The position numbers were made by a program, and so were the translations under genes. Shown piece by piece: positions 56,808 through 64,000 of a stretch of 64,000 bases of DNA. A model generated the notes under the pieces. That model was not told where the DNA came from. It did not search any database and worked only from the letters and a program-made list of their open reading frames with translations. This DNA is from Euzebya pacifica. GTDB lineage: Bacteria > Actinomycetota > Nitriliruptoria > Euzebyales > Euzebyaceae. Within the stretch, counting starts at the first letter, position 1; each line of letters begins with the position of its first letter. The stretch covers positions 4,655,910-4,719,909 of the forward strand of contig NZ_CP031165.1 in NCBI RefSeq assembly GCF_003344865.1. The letters are read 5' to 3'.

Positions 56808-57802
56808 TCGTTGAGGCTCCGGCCAGCGAGGTGCAGGAACACGTCCTCGAGGGTGCTGCGGCGGGTCAGGGTGCCGGCCAGCTTCAGGTCGCTGGCGTCG
56901 ATGGCCCCGGCGGTCCCCGTCGGATCGTCGGTGTACAGCAGCACGCGGTCGGCCAGCACCTCCACGTCCCGCGCCATGGTCGACAGCTTCGCCTGCAGGA
57001 CGTCGGTGTCTGCGGGCACCCCGTCACGGAAGCGCAGCTCGATCACGTCGGAGGTGACGTAGTCCTCGATCAGCTGTCGGGGAGGGCCCTGCGCGACGAT
57101 GCGGCCGCGGTCCATCACGACCAGCTCGTCGCACAGCTGCTCGGCCTCGTCCATGTAGTGGGTCGTGAGGACCAGCGAGACGCCCCGCTGCTTGAGGCGG
57201 TAGAGGCGGTCCCACACAAGCTGCCGGGCCTGGGGGTCGAGGCCGGTCGTGGGTTCGTCGAGCAGGACGATCTCGGGTTCGTTGATCAGGGCGCGGGCGA
57301 TGACCACCCGGCGCTTCATGCCCCCGGAGAGGGTCTGGACGCGAGCGTCACGGCGGTCCCACAGCTCGACGAACCGCAGCAGCTCCTCGATGCGGGCCGA
57401 CAGCGTGCGCGTGTCGAGGCCGAAGAAGCGGCCGTAGAACAGCAGGTTGTCCGACACCGACAGGTCGTTGTCGAGGTTGTCCTCCTGCGGGACGATCCCC
57501 AGCCGGGCCCGAACACTGGACCCCTCGGTCGTCGGGTCCATACCGAGGACCTCCAACGAGCCGGAGGTCACGGGGCTCATCGCGGCGATCATCCGCATCG
57601 TCGAGGTCTTGCCGGCGCCGTTGGGGCCGAGGAACCCGAACGCCTGCCCACCGCGGATCTCGAAGTCGATCCCGTCGACGGCAACGTAGTCGTCGAAGCG
57701 CTTGGTCAGGCCCGTGGCCCGGACCATCGTCGTCTCGGTGCCACCCACGTCGGTGGAACCCTGCCCCATGGCCGGTGCGGCGGCCTGCCCCTTGGCGTTC
57801 AC
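56804..57802 (-). CDS. ABC transporter ATP-binding protein (NodI/DrrA-like)
   Basis: 332 aa. Drives the two permeases. Walker A is GFLGPNGAGKTSTMRM, the signature LSGGMKRRVVIARAL, Walker B IVLLDEPTTGLDPQ, and the switch His is in LVLTTHYMDEAEQ. The segment PQEDNLDNDLSVSDNLLFYG is close to the NodI pattern. The C-terminal ~80 residues (VEVLADRVLLYTDDP; RRSTLEDVFLHLAGRSL) form the regulatory domain. It has a GTG start. The gene faces away from a secreted LVIVD protein gene across a region with two 23-bp inverted repeats. Confidence 0.9.
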   Translation of the reverse strand: MNAKGQAAAPAMGQGSTDVGGTETTMVRATGLTKRFDDYVAVDGIDFEIRGGQAFGFLGPNGAGKTSTMRMIAAMSPVTSGSLEVLGMDPTTEGSSVRARLGIVPQEDNLDNDLSVSDNLLFYGRFFGLDTRTLSARIEELLRFVELWDRRDARVQTLSGGMKRRVVIARALINEPEIVLLDEPTTGLDPQARQLVWDRLYRLKQRGVSLVLTTHYMDEAEQLCDELVVMDRGRIVAQGPPRQLIEDYVTSDVIELRFRDGVPADTDVLQAKLSTMARDVEVLADRVLLYTDDPTGTAGAIDASDLKLAGTLTRRSTLEDVFLHLAGRSLNE

Positions 57803-57837
57803 AGCCCGCCAACGCTAGCCGCGCAACGTCCCGCTTG

Positions 57838-57910
57838 CGACACGCATCAGGGGCGTGTCGGACCAGTCGACCCCCCTGCGAGTGAGGCGACACGCATCGG
57901 AGGCGTGTCG
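57838..57910. promoter_or_regulatory. Two 23-bp inverted repeats 50 bp apart (tandem operators?)
   Basis: CGACACGC-N7-GCGTGTCG occurs at 57838-57860 and again at 57888-57910. The whole 50-bp unit, including GGACCAGTCGA and CCCCCTGCGA, is repeated with few changes; a decayed third start follows at ~57937. The spacing of exactly 50 bp places both sites near the same DNA face. Location between the divergent ABC exporter and LVIVD genes suggests control of both. Confidence 0.6.
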
Positions 57911-57985
57911 GACCAGTCGATCCCCCTGCGACTGGGACGACAAGCGGGGGAGGTGTTGGGTGCCTCGACGTCGAATCGGTGGGCC

Positions 57986-59458
57986 ATGACCCTCGCGATG
58001 TCCTCACGTCTGCTGGCCGGCGCTGTTGCGCTGCTGCTGGTCCTCGGTACCTCCGGCGCGGTGGCGCTGGAGCTCGACCCCGACGCGCTGCTGGCGGCCG
58101 ACCCGCCCCCCGGTGCGATCTCCGACAACCTGGAGTTCGTGGCCAACGCCCCCGAGGCATCCAGCGCCATCGCGGTCAACTTCATCGACGACACCATGTT
58201 CGTCTCGACGGTGACCGGGATCTACAGCTACGACGTGGCCGACCCGGCCGCGCCCCAGCTGCTGGGCGTGCTGCCCATGTACATCTGGGAGAACGAGGAC
58301 ATGGACCTCGACGCCGAACGCGAGCTGCTGTTCATCAGCCGTGACCCTCGCGGGTTCACCACCCCCGTCGCACCGGCACAGGCGCGACTGTTCGGGGCGG
58401 TCCACATCATCGACGTGTCCAACCCGGCGCTGATGGCCCAGATCGGCTTCGTCACCCTGCCGGCGGGTCACACCTCCACCTGCGTCTCCGCCGACCCCGA
58501 CGACGTCGACTCGTGTGACTACCTGTGGACCGGCGGCCCCTACGGCAACACCGCCTTCGGGCCGTACGGGCGGCCGATCTACGCCACCGACGTCACCGAC
58601 CCGCTGAACCCCGTCACCTGCCCCGAGCCGATCAACACCGGGCTGATGGACGACGGCTCGACCGGGTACGCCCACGACGTGCAGGTCGACGGCGACGGTG
58701 TGGCGTGGGTGTCCCACGAGGCCGGCGTCAACGGCTACTGGACCGCTGGCGACCACACCGACCCGCTGACCGGCGTTGTCCGCACCGCCACCCCGTGCGA
58801 CCCGGTCCCCTACGGCGGTGGCTCGACCCCGGCCGACGCCACGCCCAGCCGCTTCATGCACAACAGCTATCGCAACGTCGACCTGGCGATCCCCGGTGAG
58901 CCCGGGTCGGCCGGGGCGGTGCTGATGGCGACGGAGGAGAACCTGTCGTCGAGCTGCGCCTCCTCGGGCCGCTTCGCCACCTACGACATCCGCTCGTCGC
59001 TGGACGGCAGCGGGTTCGCCGACCCGGCCGGGTTCCGCATGGACGTGCTGGACACGTGGACCCCGGAGGCCGCCGAGGGCGCAACGGGCTGCGCGTCGGC
59101 GCACTACTTCGAGGACCGCGGTGACGGGCTGCTGGCCTACGCCTTCTACGGCCAGGGCCTGCGGCTGCTCGACGTCAGCGACCCGGGCGACATCCGACAG
59201 GTCGGCTACTTCCGCCCCGACGACGCAAGCGCCTGGGCCGGGTACTGGCACGACGGTTACCTCTACGTCGCCGACAACGGCCGCGGGGTGGACATCCTCC
59301 GCCTGGACGAGACCCCCGACGACAGCGCTTCGACCGACCCCGGTGCCATGCCGACCCTCACCGCTCCGGCGCTGTCCGCGGCAGCCGCCGCCCGACAGGT
59401 GGCGCGGTTCGAGGCCGACGAGGTGTTCGGCTACCTCTGCGCGATCGTCGTCGCCTGA
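57986..59458 (+). CDS. Secreted LVIVD-repeat (beta-propeller-like) protein
   Basis: 490 aa. A Sec signal peptide (RLLAGAVALLLVLGTSGAVA) leads to LVIVD-type repeats, recognisable by YSYDVADPAAPQLLGVLP, VHIIDVSNPALMAQIGFV, YATDVTDPLNP and LRLLDVSDPGDIRQVGYF. Such repeats build a propeller-like fold in surface and secreted proteins; enzymatic activity is not established. Several Cys (TCVSADPDDVDSCDY; SSSCASSG) may form disulfides, fitting an exported protein. No anchor is seen. It diverges from the NodIJ-like exporter, and a large hairpin follows its stop. The substrate or partner is unknown. Confidence 0.78.
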   Translation: MTLAMSSRLLAGAVALLLVLGTSGAVALELDPDALLAADPPPGAISDNLEFVANAPEASSAIAVNFIDDTMFVSTVTGIYSYDVADPAAPQLLGVLPMYIWENEDMDLDAERELLFISRDPRGFTTPVAPAQARLFGAVHIIDVSNPALMAQIGFVTLPAGHTSTCVSADPDDVDSCDYLWTGGPYGNTAFGPYGRPIYATDVTDPLNPVTCPEPINTGLMDDGSTGYAHDVQVDGDGVAWVSHEAGVNGYWTAGDHTDPLTGVVRTATPCDPVPYGGGSTPADATPSRFMHNSYRNVDLAIPGEPGSAGAVLMATEENLSSSCASSGRFATYDIRSSLDGSGFADPAGFRMDVLDTWTPEAAEGATGCASAHYFEDRGDGLLAYAFYGQGLRLLDVSDPGDIRQVGYFRPDDASAWAGYWHDGYLYVADNGRGVDILRLDETPDDSASTDPGAMPTLTAPALSAAAAARQVARFEADEVFGYLCAIVVA

Positions 59459-59506
59459 CCCTGCGGGCCGTGTGCAGAAGGGCACCTGCGGGCTCCACAC
59501 ACTGAG

Positions 59507-59558
59507 GCACCTGCGGGCCTCGGGGAAAGGCGGGAGGTCCCCGAGGCCGGGCAGGTGC
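59507..59558 (+). terminator. Long stem-loop after the LVIVD gene
   Basis: GCACCTGCGGGCCTCGGGG (59507-59525) pairs with CCCCGAGGCCGGGCAGGTGC (59539-59558) apart from a small bulge, around a 13-nt loop. It starts 49 bp after the stop codon. An extra copy of GCACCTGCGGGC lies just upstream at 59482. There is no T-tract. Confidence 0.6.
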
Positions 59559-59720
59559 GGAGGTGAGGTTGGTGCGGCGGGGACGAACGGGAGCACGCTC
59601 GACCCGCCGCAGATCTTGGTGCCGCTGCACCGACGACTGCTTGTCGGACCCGCGGCTCGTTGGCCGGCATCCTGACCCGGGCCAGGTTGGCAAAGGGTTG
59701 GGACGCCTGTTGCCGACCGT

Positions 59721-60947
59721 TCAGCGACGCGCGGTGTCCAGCCGGGCCCGGGCGATGGCCCGCCGCGGATCGTCCTCGGCCAGCCGCACCATCGCCTGCT
59801 CGTGCACCGCGTCGTCCAGCGGCATCGTTGAGCCCAGGGCGAACAGCAGGTCGGGGTCGCCGGCCTGCAGGACGGCGTCCCGGAGGGCCCGTTCGACGTA
59901 GAAGCGGTGCTCGACGATCGCCGGGGCCTCGCTGGAGGGCAGCATGGGTCCGCCGTAGGCCTCGACCGCCCCGGCGAGGTCTCGGTCGGTCAGCCGCCCC
60001 ATGACGTCGAGGTGGTCGGCGCGGACCGTCCCCTCCAGCCGGTAGGGGCGAGAGGCGATGACCCCACCCAACGCCCGGCGGAGGTGCGACACCTCGGCCT
60101 TGCACGTCGACGCCGACACCGTGAAGTCCTCGTAGAGGTGGGTGTGCAACGCATCGAGGTTCAGCCCCTCGGGGAACAAGCTGAGGACGGTGAGGATCTC
60201 CATCTGGCGCGGCGGAAGCTTGAGCAACCGGCCGTCCAGCAACGCACGGGCCGTGCCGAGGGTGCGCAGCTCGACGCCGACGTGCTCGGCGGTGTCGTCC
60301 ACCCGGCGGTCGTGGGGCACCAGCAGCCCGAGGTTCCGGGCCAACGCCGACGCGGTCGACAGGGCCAGCGGGTGGGCCCGGTCCCACGTCGTCGACAGGT
60401 CCAGCACGCCCAGCGGGGCGCCTGTGGTCGCGTCGACGATGGGGGCGGAGTAGCACACCCACTCGTGGACGACCTCGGTGAAGTGCTCCGCGGAGAACAC
60501 CGCTGCCGGCCGGTTGGCGTCCAGCGCCATGGCAAGCGCGTTGGTGCCCATCGACGCCTCGTCCCACCGCCCGCCCGGGACGAAGTGCACGGCCTCGGCA
60601 CGGGTGCGCATCCATCTCGACCCGTGCGTCCACAGGATCTTCCCGTCGGGTCCGGTGACGGCGACGATGAACGATCCGTCCCGCGCGACCGACGTGAGCT
60701 CGGACTCCAGCGTTCGCACCGCCGGCCGCAGCGGCGAGGCGACCCACTGCTCACGTGTGCGGTCCTCGTCGTCCAGCGGTGCTTCGTGGCGCGACCTGGG
60801 CAGCAGGTCCGAGGACCGCTCCCACGACTCGAGCACGTCGCTGCGCACACCGCTGGGCCGTCCCCCCTCCGCATGGCGCGACCACTCCCGCAGGAGGTTC
60901 TGGCGCGCCAGCCTTGGGTCGTCGTCCGCCGACATGGAGGGGCTCAT
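59721..60947 (-). CDS. GAF-domain transcriptional regulator (AcoR/DhaR-type N-terminus)
   Basis: 408 aa. The N-terminus SGVRSDVLESWERSS is the helical start typical of AcoR-like activators. A GAF sensor domain follows (DGKILWTHGSRWMRTRAEAVHFVPGGRWDE; VVHEWVCYSAPIVD). Instead of a sigma54 AAA domain, the C-terminus has a winged-helix-like region (LKLPPRQMEILTVLSLFPEG; ASTCKAEVSHLRRALGG). Effector and targets are unknown. The ATG has no ribosome site, but TACGAT lies eight bases upstream, suggesting a leaderless transcript. Its neighbours are a TSUP/DUF1634 transporter (upstream, same strand) and the LVIVD gene (convergent). Confidence 0.75.
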   Translation of the reverse strand: MSPSMSADDDPRLARQNLLREWSRHAEGGRPSGVRSDVLESWERSSDLLPRSRHEAPLDDEDRTREQWVASPLRPAVRTLESELTSVARDGSFIVAVTGPDGKILWTHGSRWMRTRAEAVHFVPGGRWDEASMGTNALAMALDANRPAAVFSAEHFTEVVHEWVCYSAPIVDATTGAPLGVLDLSTTWDRAHPLALSTASALARNLGLLVPHDRRVDDTAEHVGVELRTLGTARALLDGRLLKLPPRQMEILTVLSLFPEGLNLDALHTHLYEDFTVSASTCKAEVSHLRRALGGVIASRPYRLEGTVRADHLDVMGRLTDRDLAGAVEAYGGPMLPSSEAPAIVEHRFYVERALRDAVLQAGDPDLLFALGSTMPLDDAVHEQAMVRLAEDDPRRAIARARLDTARR

Positions 60948-60955
60948 GGGTGGCG

Positions 60956-60961
60956 ATCGTA
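60956..60961 (-). promoter_or_regulatory. Possible -10 of a leaderless promoter
   Basis: TACGAT on the minus strand ends eight bases before the ATG of the GAF regulator, the distance expected when transcription begins at the start codon. No clear -35 was found. Confidence 0.35.
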
Positions 60962-61029
60962 GGACGGTTCGGGGTCGTGCGTTCGTCGGAGCCACGACTC
61001 GGCCACGACCACGGCGACCGGGGGACGGG

Positions 61030-61329
61030 CTACTGGCGCAACGCCAGGGTCCCGGCCACGACAACGACGGCCAGCAGCATCGCGGCGAGGCCCGCGAACA
61101 GCCAGTCCCGCCGGTCGACCCAGCGGATCGCCAGCCAGGCGACGCGGCCGAGCGGGGTGGCGACGACGATCCCCACGGCACCCCAGCCGGCGACCGTACC
61201 GGCCGTCCCGGGCAGGACCGCCCCGAGGACGCCCATCACGAGGGCGGCGATCCCGGCCCACTGGACGGCAGCGGCCATGGCCCCGTTGGCCCGGACCTGC
61301 TGGTCGAACGGTCGCTCCCGGTTCCTCAC
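61030..61329 (-). CDS. DUF1634 membrane protein
   Basis: 99 aa with three membrane helices (~18-36, ~42-60, ~78-96): QWAGIAALVMGVLGAVLP, then VAGWGAVGIVVATPLGRV, then WLFAGLAAMLLAVVVVAG. DUF1634 proteins are found next to TSUP transporters and probably form part of the transporter. The GTG start overlaps the TSUP stop (GTGA), as usual for this pair. Confidence 0.82.
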   Translation of the reverse strand: MRNRERPFDQQVRANGAMAAAVQWAGIAALVMGVLGAVLPGTAGTVAGWGAVGIVVATPLGRVAWLAIRWVDRRDWLFAGLAAMLLAVVVVAGTLALRQ

Positions 61330-62144
61330 GCCGAGACCCACAGCAGCACCGCAACGACGACGAGCACCGCAGCCAGGCCGCGCTGCAGCAACGTCCGGGG
61401 TACCGACCCCTGCACCGCCGCGCCCAGCCGCCCGCCGAGCAGGCTGCCGGCGACGACGGCGGCCGACGCCTTGGCATCCACTCGTCCCTGCAGCGTCATC
61501 ACGACCAGCCCGGCGGACGCGGTGACCCCGACGGTGAAGGTGGTGGTCGCGGCCGCGACACGGGGAGGGATGTCCATCAGGGTGGCGGTGACGGGGGTCT
61601 TGAGGAACCCCCCGCTCACCCCGGCGGTGCCAGCGGTGACCCCCGCCACCCACATCAGCGCCAGGCCGACCGGCAGGCGTCGGGCACGGTAGGTCACGAC
61701 GTCGGAGTCCACGTCCGTCGCGCCCGCGATCCGCCCGGGCCACTCCCCGATGGCATGGTGTCCGCCCTCGGCCAGCACCCGCTCCCGTTCGGTGCGTGAC
61801 CACACGACGGCCACCGCGGCGGCCAGCGCGGCGACCGCGAGGGCACGGGCCAGCAGGCGGTCGTCGACCATCCCGGCAGCCAGGGCTCCCATCGCCGCCC
61901 CCGTCGTGGCGACCACCTCGGTGGTCACCCCCAGCCGGTGGTTGACGATTCGCTCGCGCAGCTGCGGGGCGCCTGCGGCGACGGACCCGGCGGCCACCGA
62001 GACCAGGCCGAGCGGCGCCGCCTCCGATGCCGGCAGGCCGAGGAAGACCAGCAGCGGCACGAGCAGGACCGCGCCGCCGATGCCCGCCAGCGTGCCGATA
62101 CCGCTCGAGCACAACGATGCGACGAGGGCGAGGAGGGCGAGCAC
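61326..62144 (-). CDS. TSUP family (TauE/SafE) anion transporter
   Basis: 272 aa with about eight membrane helices in two TSUP repeats: SSGIGTLAGIGGAVLLVPLL near the start and GVTAGTAGVSGGFLKTPVT in the middle, the paired Gly/Pro-rich signatures. A cytoplasmic loop (SRTERERVLAEGGHHAIGEWP) lies between the halves. TSUP proteins export or import sulfite, sulfoacetate or other organosulfur or small anions; the substrate is not shown. The GTG at 62144 is chosen; 60 bp separate it from the divergent ROK gene. Confidence 0.85.
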   Translation of the reverse strand: MLALLALVASLCSSGIGTLAGIGGAVLLVPLLVFLGLPASEAAPLGLVSVAAGSVAAGAPQLRERIVNHRLGVTTEVVATTGAAMGALAAGMVDDRLLARALAVAALAAAVAVVWSRTERERVLAEGGHHAIGEWPGRIAGATDVDSDVVTYRARRLPVGLALMWVAGVTAGTAGVSGGFLKTPVTATLMDIPPRVAAATTTFTVGVTASAGLVVMTLQGRVDAKASAAVVAGSLLGGRLGAAVQGSVPRTLLQRGLAAVLVVVAVLLWVSA

Positions 62145-62204
62145 GTCGACGAGCCTTGCACGCAGCCGCCCCTCGACGCACGTCGGTCGGTAGCATCCCG
62201 ACTC

Positions 62205-63101
62205 ATGGCGGAGCGTTGGATCGGCATCGAAGCGGGCGGCACCAAGGTCGTGTGCGCCCACGGCTCCGGGCCCGACGACCTGTCGGCGCCCACCCGGATT
62301 CCCACGACCACCCCGGAGGAGACGCTGGGAGCGATCGTCGACTGGGTCCGATGGTGCCTGGCCGACGGTGACGTCGCCGGGATCGGGCTGGCATCGTTCG
62401 GACCTCTGGACCTGGACCCCGAGAGCCCCACGTACGGCCACCTCACCACCACCCCGAAGCCCGGCTGGGCGGGTGCGGACCTGCTCGGTCCGCTGCGGGA
62501 GGTCTTCGACGGACCCATCGCGGTGGACACCGACGTCAACGGTGCGGCGCTCGGCGAGGTGCGCTGGGGCGCCGGCGCCGACGTGCCGTCGCTCGCCTAC
62601 GTCACGATCGGCACCGGGGTCGGCGTCGGCGCGATCGTCGAGGGGTCGCCCCTGCACGGCCTGCTGCATCCTGAGGCCGGCCACATCCTCGTGCGCCGCC
62701 ACCCCGACGACCCGTTCGCCGGCCGCTGTCCCTCACACGGCGACTGCCTGGAGGGGCTGGCCTGCGGCCCGGCGTGGCTGGACCGCTGGGGCGTCACGTC
62801 GGAGCAGATGGACCCCGAGACGCTGGAACGCGCCGTGACCATCCAGGCCAGCTACCTCGGCCAGCTCGTCGGGACGTTGGTGCTGGTCCTCTCACCCCAC
62901 CGGATCGTCTTCGGCGGTGGGGTCATGGGCCAGCCGGGCCTGCTCGCCCGGACCCGCGCGGCTGCCGCAGAGGTGCTGAACGGCTACGTCGACGTACCGG
63001 CCCTCACCGACGGCATGGACCGCTACCTCGTCGCCCCGGGCCTCGGCGACCGCGCCGGCGTCCTCGGCGCCATCGCCCTCGCCCAGCGCACCCGCCAGTG
63101 A
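62205..63101 (+). CDS. ROK-family sugar kinase (fructokinase-like)
   Basis: 298 aa. ATP-dependent hexose kinase. The phosphate loop is WIGIEAGGTKVVCAHG, the catalytic Asp lies in AVDTDVNGAALGE, and YVTIGTGVGVGAIV is the second phosphate motif. A zinc site is suggested by GHILVRRHP and CPSHGDCLEG. FGGGVMGQPGLL closes the domain. The fructokinase subgroup fits best by these motifs, but glucose or mannose are possible. It is convergent with an SDR and near a sugar-type ABC ATPase, consistent with carbohydrate use. Confidence 0.88.
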   Translation: MAERWIGIEAGGTKVVCAHGSGPDDLSAPTRIPTTTPEETLGAIVDWVRWCLADGDVAGIGLASFGPLDLDPESPTYGHLTTTPKPGWAGADLLGPLREVFDGPIAVDTDVNGAALGEVRWGAGADVPSLAYVTIGTGVGVGAIVEGSPLHGLLHPEAGHILVRRHPDDPFAGRCPSHGDCLEGLACGPAWLDRWGVTSEQMDPETLERAVTIQASYLGQLVGTLVLVLSPHRIVFGGGVMGQPGLLARTRAAAAEVLNGYVDVPALTDGMDRYLVAPGLGDRAGVLGAIALAQRTRQ

Positions 63102-63122
63102 CGACCGTCAAGCCGGGTCGGG

Positions 63123-63938
63123 CTAGCCGATCCCGCCCGTGACGAGGATGTTCTCGCCCGTCACGTAGGAGGCGTCGGCCGACAGCAACCAGGCCACGAC
63201 GCCGGCGACCTCCTCGACCGACCCCACCCGGCGGAGGGGCACCTGGCCGATCATCTGCTGCTCGACCGTCGCCGGGTCGTCGGCGTAGTACTGGCTGGGC
63301 GCCGCTGCCTGCTCGGCCACCTGGCGGTCCCACATCTCCCCCGGTCCGATGAACGCCGGCGACACCGCGTTGACGCGGATGCCGTGGGGGGCGAGGTCCA
63401 GCGCCGCGGCCCTGGTCAGCCCGATCACCGCGGCCTTGGACGCGGCGTAGGCCGGCATGTTGGCCGCCCCGCCGACGCCGGCCATCGACGCGGTGTTGAC
63501 CACGGCGCCACCTCGACCATCCGCGCGCAACGAGCGGACGAACGCCTGCAGGACGTTGAGGACCCCCACGACGTTGACGGCCAGGACGCGGGCGGCGTCG
63601 TCGGGTGGATACTCCCCGACCGGCAGGAACCGTCCCTGGTACCCGGCGTTGTTGAACAGCAGGTCGGGTGGCCCCACGTCGGTTGGGACCTCGGCCAGCG
63701 CAGCGTCCACCGCGCTGGCCGAGGTCACGTCGAAGGCGACGGTGTGGACCCGAGCCGAGGTCCGCTCGTCGCGACATCGACGGGCTGTGTCCTCCACGGC
63801 GTCGGCCCGGCTTGCCAGGTCGGCCAGCACCACGGTTGCCCCGGCGCCGGCCAGCCGGACCGCCACGGCCCGACCGATGTCGCCGCCGGCCCCGGTGACC
63901 AGGGCAACCCGGCCACCGAAGTCGTGGCTGACCGTCAC
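63123..63938 (-). CDS. Short-chain dehydrogenase/reductase (SDR)
   Basis: 271 aa. Classical SDR: NAD(P) loop VALVTGAGGDIGRAVA, an Asp after the second strand (VLADLAS) that favours NAD, LLFNNAGYQG, and the catalytic Ser...Tyr-x3-Lys (NTASMAG, AYAASK). The tail VTGENILVTGGIG is standard. The GTG start overlaps the stop of the upstream gene (GTGA), tying it to a probable sugar ABC transporter. A sugar or sugar-alcohol dehydrogenase is plausible but not proven. Confidence 0.88.
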   Translation of the reverse strand: MTVSHDFGGRVALVTGAGGDIGRAVAVRLAGAGATVVLADLASRADAVEDTARRCRDERTSARVHTVAFDVTSASAVDAALAEVPTDVGPPDLLFNNAGYQGRFLPVGEYPPDDAARVLAVNVVGVLNVLQAFVRSLRADGRGGAVVNTASMAGVGGAANMPAYAASKAAVIGLTRAAALDLAPHGIRVNAVSPAFIGPGEMWDRQVAEQAAAPSQYYADDPATVEQQMIGQVPLRRVGSVEEVAGVVAWLLSADASYVTGENILVTGGIG

Positions 63939-64000
63939 CCGCCGACGGGCGCAGCCACGGTCGTCCCCATTCGCTGGCCGTCGGGGCCGAACAGGTGCAC
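63935..64000 (-). CDS. C-terminal end of a probable sugar ABC transporter ATPase (partial)
   Basis: Only the last 21 residues are inside the window, reading VHLFGPDGQRMGTTVAAPVGG. The xHLFxPxxGxxx ending is typical of MalK/UgpC/MsmX-type ATPases, and the following SDR and nearby ROK kinase fit. The stop overlaps the SDR start by four bases. The fragment is too short for certainty. Confidence 0.5.
   Translation of the reverse strand: MHLFGPDGQRMGTTVAAPVGG

Overview
The window is about 64 kb of very GC-rich DNA, densely coded, with many GTG starts and 4-nt GTGA/ATGA gene overlaps. CarD, NucS/EndoMS, a VirR-type LytR_C protein next to a DUF3263 protein, DUF2342 and the mycobacterial-type pan/fol/ftsH cluster point to an Actinomycete. 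A Firmicutes-style sigma-H beside rlmB, MotA/MotB and SURF1 suggest a motile, aerobic, deep-branching actinobacterium; a Nitriliruptoria/Euzebya-like genome would fit, but that is inference. No prophage, insertion sequence, CRISPR array or rRNA gene was seen. The only RNA genes are a tandem pair of Thr-tRNA sequences, one apparently damaged.

Layout. 1-4.4 kb: two membrane diguanylate-cyclase-type proteins, a HAD phosphatase and the DUF3263/LytR_C pair. 4.6-10.3 kb: duplicated tRNA-Thr, an alpha/beta hydrolase, SURF1, a second LytR_C protein, aminopeptidase N and a hypothetical protein. 10.4-16.7 kb (minus strand): sigH-like, rlmB, ispF, ispD, PIN/TRAM, carD, disA. 16.7-23.1 kb: nhaA, YihY, mutY, a RibD_C reductase, nucS and a GGDEF-like protein that has lost its catalytic motif. 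23.5-30.8 kb: clpC, a GGDEF-EAL protein, motAB and an S4-domain protein. 30.8-32.7 kb: an ECF42-type sigma factor with two DGPF (YCII) proteins. 32.8-54.8 kb: lysS, a predicted metalloprotease, coaX-nadC-panD-panC, an LppM-like lipoprotein, folK/folB/folP/folE, ftsH, hpt, tilS and DUF2342. 55.1-59.5 kb: a NodI/NodJ-type ABC exporter divergent from a secreted LVIVD-repeat protein, with two 23-bp inverted repeats exactly 50 bp apart between them. 59.7-64 kb: a GAF regulator, a TSUP transporter with DUF1634, a ROK sugar kinase, an SDR and the tail of a probable sugar ABC ATPase.

How the genes work together. Read right to left on the minus strand, the core order tilS-hpt-ftsH-fol-lysS-clpC-disA-PIN/TRAM-ispD-ispF-rlmB-sigH follows the arrangement remembered for the Bacillus subtilis origin-proximal region, and also the Mycobacterium Rv3579c-Rv3626c block. 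Within it are complete or near-complete sets for folate (folE, folP, folB, folK), pantothenate/CoA (panC, panD, coaX), the last step of quinolinate-to-NAD (nadC) and two MEP isoprenoid steps (ispD, ispF). Second-messenger genes are dense: four GGDEF-type proteins, one with EAL, plus the c-di-AMP synthase DisA, close to the flagellar stator genes.
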